A stretch of DNA of 12,280 nt from an uncultured Chitinophagaceae bacterium (GTDB lineage: Bacteria > Bacteroidota > Bacteroidia > Chitinophagales > Chitinophagaceae), in NCBI GenBank assembly GCA_946885335.1, contig CAMPGG010000078.1, positions 1-12,280 on the forward strand, in the 5' to 3' direction. The notes beneath the pieces were generated by a model. That model ran no database searches, was not told the origin of the DNA, and saw only the letters and a list, made by a program, of their open reading frames with translations. The position numbers and the translations under genes were made by a program. Shown here piece after piece: positions 6,308 to 12,280 of this stretch; the first letter of the stretch is position 1; each line of letters starts with the position of its first letter.

Positions 6308-7066
6308 TTAATCTAAAAATAAATTAAAAGTATCACCTCTTAACCCAAGGCGCATCGCTTCCAGCGGAATAACTTCTGTTGGCGCAATGTTTCCAAGATT
6401 AGCATTGCAACCCAATAATTCAATAAAATAAAGTTGCTGTGCTTTTTGTGGCGCTTCCCAAATTATTTTTTCACCCTTAATCTGGGTTAAAATTTCCTGT
6501 ACCAAACCTTCTCTCACTTCTCCAGAGCCACGATAAATACCAACATTACCTGCTTCCCTGGCTTCCGCAATTACATAAGTGGAACCTGCTTCCAGTTCAG
6601 CACTCATTTGTTCAATCCATTTATAAGGTGGAATGATATGCGTTGCATCTTTGCTACCCACTTCGCTTAAAACGGTAAAGTCTTTGGCTAATTTTTCGAT
6701 ATAACCACATTTTTCTGCATGCGGAATTTCAATGGAGCCATCACTGACTTCTAAATAATTAATATCAAAATCTTTACAAACAGCTACATAATCATCAAAT
6801 TGGTTTCGGATTAAGAAGGCTTCGAAAAGTGTTCCGCCAAAATAAATTGGTAAATCATAAGATTTATAAATCTCCAGTTTTTCACGAAGATTCGGTGTAA
6901 CAAATGATGTTCCGAAACCAAGTTTGATAATATCAACATGCGGATGTGCAACACTTAAAAAATTGACTGCTTCGTTTACACTCAGACCTTTGTCCATTAC
7001 CATTGTAAGACCTGATTTGCGTGGTTTTTTTATACGATCTGGAATTTGAGAAAGATTAAAATTCAT
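6308..7066 (-). CDS. comA: Phosphosulfolactate synthase (ComA) family protein
   Basis: The family adds sulfite to phosphoenolpyruvate to give (2R)-phosphosulfolactate (EC 4.4.1.19), the first step of coenzyme M synthesis in methanogens; the fold is a TIM barrel. The 252-residue length matches the archaeal enzyme. Family blocks in order are GLTMVMDKG (19-27), DIIKLGFGTS (45-54), PIYFGGTLFE (73-82), YLEVSDGS (104-111), VLSEVGSKD (132-140), IAEAREAGNVGIY (166-178), IWEAPQKAQQ (202-211) and LGCNANLGNI (218-227). A Bacteroidota cell would not make coenzyme M. The product could feed sulfolactate, or cysteate for sulfonolipids, but that is inference. No comB, comC or comDE gene lies nearby. It heads an operon with aroE and has a good -7 element 60 bases upstream of its start. 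Confidence 0.88.
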   Translation of the reverse strand: MNFNLSQIPDRIKKPRKSGLTMVMDKGLSVNEAVNFLSVAHPHVDIIKLGFGTSFVTPNLREKLEIYKSYDLPIYFGGTLFEAFLIRNQFDDYVAVCKDFDINYLEVSDGSIEIPHAEKCGYIEKLAKDFTVLSEVGSKDATHIIPPYKWIEQMSAELEAGSTYVIAEAREAGNVGIYRGSGEVREGLVQEILTQIKGEKIIWEAPQKAQQLYFIELLGCNANLGNIAPTEVIPLEAMRLGLRGDTFNLFLD

Positions 7067-7092
7067 GTACAGGGTTTTAGCTATTAAAATTC

Positions 7093-7111
7093 AAGCAGTT
7101 TTAAACTGCTT
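7093..7111. repeat. Inverted repeat in the comA leader
   Basis: AAGCAGTTT-T-AAACTGCTT is a perfect 9-bp inverted repeat (practically a 7-bp stem with a 5-base loop). It lies between the predicted comA promoter and the comA start. There is no T run directly after it on either strand, so it is not a convincing terminator. It could be a leader hairpin or an operator. Confidence 0.5.
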
Positions 7112-7125
7112 TAAAAAAACTGGCG

Positions 7126-7133
7126 CAAAAATA
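7126..7133 (-). promoter_or_regulatory. -7 element of the comA-aroE promoter
   Basis: TATTTTTG on the minus strand matches TAnnTTTG. No clean TTG lies at -33 (the best is CTG 18 bases upstream). It would give a leader of about 50 bases that contains the inverted repeat at 7093-7111. Confidence 0.5.
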
Positions 7134-7174
7134 AGGAAGAATGAATTGTAACAGAGGTGACTTTTATCAACCTT

Positions 7175-8596
7175 TTAAATTGATTTGTTTCTTTTAAACC
7201 TGGCAATGAGATCAACTACCTGTTGATTTTGTAATATGGAAGGATTCAGTTCGACAAACTTTTTTAATAGCCGGGGAGCCTTATCCATGGCTCTTTCTAA
7301 TTGTATAAGTGCAGTTTTATTCTTTCCCATTGCAAATAAAATGGCACTATTATAAAAATGCAGTAATGGTTTGCCATTACTAATCTCAATGGCAACCCTG
7401 ACTTGTTCAACAGCTTCATCATAGTAACCTGCTTTATAAAGACAACGGATTAAAGCTTCCCAACCGGTCATGCTCCTTGGTTTTATCCGCACCACATCTG
7501 AAAAACTTTGAATGGCCTCTTTATAAGATTCCAGTTTCAACCGGCATTCACCCATCAACAATAAATATTCTGTTTGATTTTTGTGAATACGAACAGCATT
7601 TCCTAATTGCTTTATAGCTGCTTCATACTGACCTTCATGATAGTAGGTACAGGCAATCTTGTAAAATAATTTACTTTCTTCAGGATTTAGGTGTACTGCC
7701 TTCCTGTAATGAAACCTGGCCTGCGCAAAGTTTTTCATTCTTTCATAACAATGAGCGATGGCTTCATAGATCACATCTTCCGGTTTGGAAAGTTCAAGTA
7801 CTTTTTCCAGCATTTCGATAGCATCCTTATATTTCCTTAGCCTGATATAAGCATCGCCCATATTGCGGTAAGCATAATCAAACTTCTCATCAATCGTAAC
7901 AGCATATTTATAAGCATCAATTGATTTTTCATAAAGTTTCAATCCCTGGAAACCGGCTCCCAGGTTAAACCATGCCAATTCATTGTATGGATATTCTTCA
8001 ATAATTTCCTGGTGAAGGCGGATGCTTTCTTCATTACGGCCGGTAAATTCGGTCCAAAAACAAATTTTATATAATGCTTCTTCGTTATTCTGATCCGATT
8101 CTAAAATCATTCTAAGGCAATCAAAAACCTTATCAAACTCTTCGTAATCATCATAAACATCAGCCAGTTCAAACAATAACTCAATACGATCTTCCCCTTC
8201 AAATTGAGTCAATGCCTGTTGAAGCAATTCTACGGCCTGCTCCTGTTGATCAAGAGCCAGTAATGCGTCTGTTTTAAGAATATAGAGGTTGATATCTGAA
8301 CCATCAAATATGCCCGCCTGTTCCAATGTGTCCAAAGCTGCCTGGTATCGGCGGCTGGCTAATAAAAGGTCGGCTTTGCGAATGAGTAAAATGGAAGAAA
8401 ATGGATATAACTCAATGGCGAACTCAGAAGCTTCTAAAGCTTTCACTACTTCTTCTCTCTCATCAAAATAATCAATGATTTTTTCGAAAGACTCTTCATC
8501 AATGAAAGTATGGCTGCGACCTGTACGTAAATTTTCATACTGCCGGAGAAGTTCTTTTAAAAATTCCCTGTCTTCGCGATAGTGCTGATCTCTCAT
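7175..8596 (-). CDS. TPR-repeat protein
   Basis: A 473-residue protein built almost wholly of tetratricopeptide repeats. From residue 138 to 443 nine units follow each other at exactly 34 residues (for example 206-239, 240-273, 274-307, 308-341). Three looser units cover about 33-137, so about 12 in all. The consensus small and aromatic positions (A..NMGDAY...+.Y..AI......L) are easy to see. There is no signal peptide, membrane segment or enzyme domain, so it is probably a cytoplasmic scaffold. Its partner is unknown. The N-terminal 30 residues are charged, and the C-terminal 30 (after KAPRLLKKFVELNP) form a capping region. A weak promoter lies just upstream. It is transcribed in the same direction as comA-aroE, but a predicted promoter separates them. 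Confidence 0.9.
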   Translation of the reverse strand: MRDQHYREDREFLKELLRQYENLRTGRSHTFIDEESFEKIIDYFDEREEVVKALEASEFAIELYPFSSILLIRKADLLLASRRYQAALDTLEQAGIFDGSDINLYILKTDALLALDQQEQAVELLQQALTQFEGEDRIELLFELADVYDDYEEFDKVFDCLRMILESDQNNEEALYKICFWTEFTGRNEESIRLHQEIIEEYPYNELAWFNLGAGFQGLKLYEKSIDAYKYAVTIDEKFDYAYRNMGDAYIRLRKYKDAIEMLEKVLELSKPEDVIYEAIAHCYERMKNFAQARFHYRKAVHLNPEESKLFYKIACTYYHEGQYEAAIKQLGNAVRIHKNQTEYLLLMGECRLKLESYKEAIQSFSDVVRIKPRSMTGWEALIRCLYKAGYYDEAVEQVRVAIEISNGKPLLHFYNSAILFAMGKNKTALIQLERAMDKAPRLLKKFVELNPSILQNQQVVDLIARFKRNKSI

Positions 8597-8612
8597 TTAA
8601 AAAGGTTGGAAT

Positions 8613-8642
8613 CAAATTAACACTTAAAATAAAAAACACCAA
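8613..8642 (-). promoter_or_regulatory. Possible promoter of the TPR gene
   Basis: On the minus strand TTAATTTG (8613-8620, one mismatch to TAnnTTTG) lies 19 bases downstream of TTG (8640-8642). The predicted RNA start is only about 10 bases before the ATG at 8596. Confidence 0.4.
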
Positions 8643-8727
8643 TTATTTGTAACAATTCGTAAACAAATTCGTTAAATAATGATTAAAACAAATGATGAAC
8701 GGTTTATAAAGAATTAAAAATTTAACG

Positions 8728-8735
8728 TACTTTTG
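8728..8735 (+). promoter_or_regulatory. -7 element directly before the small exported protein gene
   Basis: TACTTTTG matches TAnnTTTG exactly, and its last base lies 6 bases before the ATG at 8742. No clear TTG is seen at -33. If used, transcription would begin at or within a few bases of the ATG, making a leaderless or nearly leaderless mRNA. Confidence 0.5.
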
Positions 8736-8741
8736 TGTCGA

Positions 8742-9098
8742 ATGTTAAGTAAACCCCAAATAATCAAGCAATTACTTCAAAAGAAGGCAGCTATAATTAT
8801 AGTTTTGCTGGCTTCTACCCTGGGTGCATTTGCCACACTTGGTGATGGAAAAGGTAAACCCAGGCAAAAGTCATTGCTGACTAAAGCACCTGTATTTTTA
8901 AATACCGGAACTTTTTCACTTAAATCAACTTATGATTTCAGGGGTAACCACATCATTAACGAAGAAAAGAACAACTATCTTTTTATAAATACCACTCTTA
9001 CTTACAAAAAAGGTAATACCACCTATATTGTCCCCATAAAAAGAAAGGTGATTTTGGATAAAATCAAGTTTAATCCTGCTTCAAAAGGTAATTATTAA
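8742..9098 (+). CDS. Small exported protein of unknown function
   Basis: A 118-residue protein starting MLSKPQIIKQ. The frame is open to a TTG at 8733, but that codon lies inside the -7 promoter element, so the ATG at 8742 is chosen. Residues 7-15 are basic, and 16-31 form a hydrophobic stretch ending GAFA, so a signal peptide cut near residue 31 (or an N-terminal anchor) is likely. The mature part is basic with beta-rich, alternating segments (TGTFSLKSTYDFRG, NNYLFINTTLTYKKGNTTYIVPIKRKV). There are no cysteines, no lipobox and no domain I recognise. It is divergent from the TPR gene and converges on the GLPGLI gene with only 4 bases between the stop codons. Confidence 0.75.
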   Translation: MLSKPQIIKQLLQKKAAIIIVLLASTLGAFATLGDGKGKPRQKSLLTKAPVFLNTGTFSLKSTYDFRGNHIINEEKNNYLFINTTLTYKKGNTTYIVPIKRKVILDKIKFNPASKGNY

Positions 9099-9102
9099 TT
9101 AC

Positions 9103-9765
9103 TTATTTACCTGTTCCTTTACTTTCATTATAAGATACAATCCGGAAACCGGATTTAGGAAGGTCAAACTTTGATGCCGGAACCGGGTTAAAATTTACAT
9201 TAGAAACGGTGTATGTTACTTTTAAATTTCCCATTACAGTTTCATATTCCATTACCAAACCTGGTAATCCGCGGTTAGCATATTGAAAATCTGTGTTTTC
9301 AGGAACAATTTCTTTGGTAAAATAAACCGTAAAAGTGGTGCCATCGGGCATTTTACCTATCGCTTTCTGGCTGTTATATCCCGCAATGTCTTTAAAATCA
9401 TTTACCATGGTGAAAGTGATCCCTTCATATTTACTGTTAGCCTCCTTCCAGTTAGCTGGCGTCATCGGGATCATATATTTCTGATCTCCATATTCTTTCA
9501 ATACGGTTACATTCCCTGTTTTTCCATCAATTATAGTGGATTGTGTTCCTAATGAACTGACCATTTCCGAGCGACTTTGGGCTCCTTTTATATAAACTAC
9601 ATTAGTAGCGCCATCAAACATATCTGCAATCTGTGGATCCGCTTTGCCTGTATTGATTATAATGTCATAGGAAATAGTGCCCTCAGTAATTTTACGCTGG
9701 GCATCTACACCTAAACTGGTTAAAATCATCAATCCAAGAATCATCATTTTCAAAATATGTTTCAT
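9103..9765 (-). CDS. GLPGLI family secreted protein
   Basis: A 220-residue protein with a signal peptide (residues 1-22, MKHILKMMILGLM... ending SLGVDA, cut before QRK). The hallmark GLPGLV sits at 166-171 in the context ANRGLPGLVMEYE. The family (GLPGLI, Bacteroidota) has no established biochemical function; members are exported and predicted to be beta-rich. A second block, SKFDLPKSGFRIVSY, closes the protein. No TonB plug or outer-membrane barrel gene lies next to it. A possible but weak promoter (TTG at 9815-9817, TAAATTG at 9792-9798) lies upstream, overlapping the yidC terminator region. It converges tightly on the small exported protein gene, with no terminator visible between them. 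Confidence 0.88.
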   Translation of the reverse strand: MKHILKMMILGLMILTSLGVDAQRKITEGTISYDIIINTGKADPQIADMFDGATNVVYIKGAQSRSEMVSSLGTQSTIIDGKTGNVTVLKEYGDQKYMIPMTPANWKEANSKYEGITFTMVNDFKDIAGYNSQKAIGKMPDGTTFTVYFTKEIVPENTDFQYANRGLPGLVMEYETVMGNLKVTYTVSNVNFNPVPASKFDLPKSGFRIVSYNESKGTGK

Positions 9766-9814
9766 TTTCCGGTTTGTTTCTATTAAGACGACAATTTAGC
9801 CTATTCGTTGCTTA

Positions 9815-9851
9815 CAAAAAAGCCGGTTTCAATTTGTTTTGAAACCGGCTT
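9815..9851 (-). terminator. Rho-independent terminator of yidC
   Basis: On the minus strand an 11-bp perfect stem (AAGCCGGTTTC / GAAACCGGCTT) with a 10-base loop is followed by six T. It starts about 20 bases after the yidC stop codon. Confidence 0.85.
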
Positions 9852-9870
9852 ACATATTAATTATTGTATT

Positions 9871-11706
9871 CTATCTTTTCTTTTGCATTTCCTTTAGCTT
9901 CTTTTGCTGTTCCTGCGCCTGCTCCATTCGTTCCTGCCATTTAGATTTTGTCTTGGGTTTCTTCCTGTTTATTTCAATTTTGGCGAGGATCTTCTTTTCA
10001 TCAATAATATAGTTCTGGATAATGAATTGAAGAATTAAAGTGATCAGGTTTGAAACCGTATAATACCAGGTTAATGCAGATGGCAAACTATTGAACACAA
10101 ATAATAAAATAACCGGGAAAAAATATGGCATGTATTTTAACACTGGATTATTCTGATCCGGTGTCATACTCATACTGTAAATGGAAATGAGTAAACTCGT
10201 TATGGTAGCTGTTATAGTGAACAAACTAATATGATCGCCATAAAGCGGGATATTAAAGCCCAGGTCTAAAATAGAATCGTATGTTGAAAGATCTTTCGCC
10301 CATAAAAAACTTTCGCCTCTTAACGCCACGTGCGAACTAAAGAAACTATAAAGCGCAAAGAATATCGGTATCTGCAATAATGCCGGAATACATCCACCCA
10401 ACGGATTAACCCCTGCTTCCCTGAACAATTTCATTTGCTCCATACTAATCTGCTGCTGATCGTTGCCATACTTCTCTTTCAGTTTGGCAATTTCAGGTCT
10501 TAGAACCTTCATCTTGGCACCGCTCAGGTAACTCTTATAAGTTAAGGGTGAAATTACCAGGCGGATCAGGATGGTTAATAAAAGGATCACAATACCATAA
10601 CTGCTCACAAATCCTTTTATAATATCAAAAACAGGCAATACGATCCATCGATTGATATATTTTACAAAAGCAAACATGCCCTGGCCCAGGTTTACCAGGT
10701 TTTCCAATTCATAATTGTAGCTTTTTAAAATCTTATAATCATTGGGTCCATAATACAATTGAAGGGGAACCAGGCTTGTTCCGGTGCCGCCATCAACTTT
10801 ATACTGGAGACTTGCGTTGGCTTCCACTACTAACCCAGAGTCTTCAGGTACAACCCATTTCATCATACCAGATTCAAATCCATTTTTTGAGATGAAAGCT
10901 GTATTAAAGAACTGCTGTTTAACCGCCACCCATTTTAAATCCTTATCAAATTCCTGTTCATTGCGATTACTGATACCATAATAGTCAAATTCGCCAGCTT
11001 CATTAAAACCAACCTGGGAATTTGTTTTTTCATAACTAAGATCTTTTTCCAATTGTTTCGCTCTTGCATTCCAGTTGAAATTCAATGCGCCATTGGTTAA
11101 TAATGTGTTGGCACCATTCAATTGAATGTTGAAATCGATCATGTAGTCATTGGGCTTTACTACATAGTGATGAACGATGCCCGGACCGGCACTGTCCGCA
11201 GACTGAAGCGTAAAACTAATTTGTTTATTTCCATCGGCTCCCGTTTGTACTTCACCGGGAGTAAAGTTTAGAGAAGCGATCTGTGCACTATTATTAACAC
11301 CCGTATTGATCGGGTAATCAATTTTATCAAAATCAGTGGAAGCCAGTCTGACCAGGTTACCTTGCTGATCTTTAAATTTTTTAAGTTCAACATAAGCAGG
11401 TTGTCCGCCTTTACTGGTAAACACCACCTTCATTAATTCATTTTCCAGGCTTACCAACTCTTCATTGCCTGCAGCAGCCTGGTTGAAGCCGCCTGCTGTC
11501 GTAACTATTTTTGTAGAATCAAGTTTTTGTTGTGCAACATTCAAAGCTGCAGTATCCGCTTTGGGTTTATTGAGATTAGCAATGGAATCAGCTTTTGCTT
11601 TTTCCAATTCATATGCTTTCTGATCCTGAGTTGTAAAGTAAAAATATCCGAAAAAAAGCAGTCCAAGCACCACAAAACCAATGATGGTATTACGATCGAA
11701 ATTCAT
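9871..11706 (-). CDS. yidC: Membrane protein insertase YidC
   Basis: Inserts and folds inner-membrane proteins, alone or with SecYEG. The 611 residues show an N-terminal membrane anchor (about 7-25), an Ala/Lys/Asp-rich linker, a large periplasmic beta domain (about 85-340, with YYGPNDYKIL near its end) and the conserved C-terminal membrane domain. That domain has helices near 352-388, 436-457, 490-512 and 524-563. R382 in LIRLVISPLTYKSYLS is the groove arginine, followed by the cytoplasmic hairpin KMKVLRPEIAKLKEKY. The tail (580-611) is strongly basic and rich in Gln, as expected for ribosome contact. ATG at 11704-11706 places the anchor correctly. It follows pyrG after 92 bases, a gene order common in Bacteroidota, and has its own -7 element and terminator. 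Confidence 0.96.
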   Translation of the reverse strand: MNFDRNTIIGFVVLGLLFFGYFYFTTQDQKAYELEKAKADSIANLNKPKADTAALNVAQQKLDSTKIVTTAGGFNQAAAGNEELVSLENELMKVVFTSKGGQPAYVELKKFKDQQGNLVRLASTDFDKIDYPINTGVNNSAQIASLNFTPGEVQTGADGNKQISFTLQSADSAGPGIVHHYVVKPNDYMIDFNIQLNGANTLLTNGALNFNWNARAKQLEKDLSYEKTNSQVGFNEAGEFDYYGISNRNEQEFDKDLKWVAVKQQFFNTAFISKNGFESGMMKWVVPEDSGLVVEANASLQYKVDGGTGTSLVPLQLYYGPNDYKILKSYNYELENLVNLGQGMFAFVKYINRWIVLPVFDIIKGFVSSYGIVILLLTILIRLVISPLTYKSYLSGAKMKVLRPEIAKLKEKYGNDQQQISMEQMKLFREAGVNPLGGCIPALLQIPIFFALYSFFSSHVALRGESFLWAKDLSTYDSILDLGFNIPLYGDHISLFTITATITSLLISIYSMSMTPDQNNPVLKYMPYFFPVILLFVFNSLPSALTWYYTVSNLITLILQFIIQNYIIDEKKILAKIEINRKKPKTKSKWQERMEQAQEQQKKLKEMQKKR

Positions 11707-11727
11707 TTAGTATTTTTTAAAAGATGG

Positions 11728-11735
11728 CAAAGATA
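11728..11735 (-). promoter_or_regulatory. -7 element of the yidC promoter
   Basis: TATCTTTG on the minus strand matches TAnnTTTG exactly and lies 21 bases upstream of the yidC ATG. No TTG is found at the usual -33 distance. The element suggests yidC can be transcribed apart from pyrG, after which I see no terminator. Confidence 0.5.
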
Positions 11736-11798
11736 GGGAAACTACCCTTTGCGGGTTATTAAAACCAGTTCCAGGCATTCTCAAATTACAAGCGATGA

Positions 11799-12280
11799 TC
11801 AAATTGCTTCACTTTGCAAAGGAGCACCTTTTGCTGCCATCCTGTGTTCATTATATTTTTTTGCTGCGCCAATAAAATGAACAAAAAGCGGGTGTGGATT
11901 TTCCACTGTACTTTTTAATTCAGGGTGATATTGTACCCCTATAAAAAATGGATGTGATGGAATCTCCATGATCTCCACCAGGTTGGTTTCAGGATTAATT
12001 CCACTTGCTACCATTCCATTTTTCTCAAACTGTTCTTCAAAATCATTATTGAACTCGTAACGATGACGATGTCTTTCACTGATTTGTTTGGAACCATAAA
12101 TTGCCTCGGCTAATGAACCTTGTTTTATATTACAGGGATAAGTGCCCAACCGCATGGTTCCACCTAATTTGGTTATTTTCTTTTGTTCTTCCATCATATT
12201 GATCACCGCATGATCGGTCTCCGGGTCCATTTCAGTTGAATGAGCATGCTCAATGCCTAAAACATTTCTCGCAAATTCAA
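11799..12280 (-). CDS. pyrG: CTP synthase, C-terminal part, cut at the right edge
   Basis: CTP synthase aminates UTP to CTP with ATP and glutamine (EC 6.3.4.2). About 159 residues are in the window, all from the class I glutamine amidotransferase domain. The frame runs through 12230 to the edge, reading EFARNVLGIEHAHSTEMDPET, so the Met at 12230 is internal and not a start. Visible family blocks are GGTMRLGTYPC, ERHRHRYEFNN and GVQYHPELKS. The last holds the His and Glu of the Cys-His-Glu triad; the nucleophilic Cys lies beyond the window edge. It ends KGAPLQSEAI with a TGA-to-TAA-type normal stop at 11799-11801 and stands directly upstream of yidC. Confidence 0.96.
   Translation of the reverse strand, partial: EFARNVLGIEHAHSTEMDPETDHAVINMMEEQKKITKLGGTMRLGTYPCNIKQGSLAEAIYGSKQISERHRHRYEFNNDFEEQFEKNGMVASGINPETNLVEIMEIPSHPFFIGVQYHPELKSTVENPHPLFVHFIGAAKKYNEHRMAAKGAPLQSEAI

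Noticed and set aside
8733..8741. TTG start of the small exported protein
   Set aside because: This TTG is the last part of an exact -7 promoter element; the ATG at 8742 is the better start.
11707..11798. Short inverted repeat between pyrG and yidC (ACCC / GGGT) as a pyrG terminator
   Set aside because: The stem is only 4-5 bp and has no T run; the two genes may be partly co-transcribed.
12228..12230. Met at the right end taken as a gene start
   Set aside because: The frame continues to the window edge with CTP-synthase sequence (EFARNVLGIE), so it is internal.
1..12280. Mobile element, CRISPR array, tRNA, phage or defence cassette
   Set aside because: No transposase, integrase, spaced short repeats, tRNA-like fold or defence-protein motif was seen on either strand; gene content is mostly housekeeping.

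Overview
The window looks like an A+T-rich chromosomal segment of a member of the Bacteroidota, most likely of the Chitinophagaceae type. The reasons are a GLPGLI-family secreted protein, the pyrG-yidC gene pair, Bacteroidota-style promoters (TAnnTTTG at -7, TTG near -33), almost no Shine-Dalgarno sequences, and the branched-chain aminotransferase and sigma/anti-sigma types present. It holds 16 protein genes (two cut by the window edges). I see no tRNA, rRNA, insertion sequence, phage gene or CRISPR array, and no gene-free stretch longer than about 170 bases.

Layout. At 1-144 lies the Lys/Ala/Pro-rich tail of an unidentified rightward gene with its own terminator. A leftward rpsL-rpsG operon (256-1130) follows, with a clear promoter and terminator, and then leftward ilvE (1299-2366). 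A rightward cluster occupies 2431-5563: a conserved protein that may be a HolD/psi-like replication protein, the house-cleaning pyrophosphatase rdgB, an ECF sigma factor, a membrane-anchored putative anti-sigma factor, and a hotdog thioesterase. The rdgB, sigma and anti-sigma genes form a chain of 4-base start/stop overlaps. Leftward genes then follow: aroE (5560-6297), a phosphosulfolactate synthase (comA) family gene (6308-7066) and a protein made almost entirely of TPRs (7175-8596). A small rightward exported protein (8742-9098) faces a leftward GLPGLI protein (9103-9765). Leftward yidC (9871-11706) and the C-terminal part of pyrG (11799-12280) close the window.

How the genes work together. 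Most are housekeeping genes: translation (rpsL, rpsG), amino-acid and aromatic synthesis (ilvE, aroE), nucleotide metabolism and clean-up (pyrG, rdgB), and membrane-protein insertion (yidC). The less ordinary parts are the sigma/anti-sigma module, whose anti-sigma N-terminus carries three copies of a PP..G.W motif at an exact 31-residue period; a comA-family gene without visible comB/comC partners; and the psi-like unknown protein. I found no clear evidence of a new defence or mobile system. These three loci are the best candidates for new biology.
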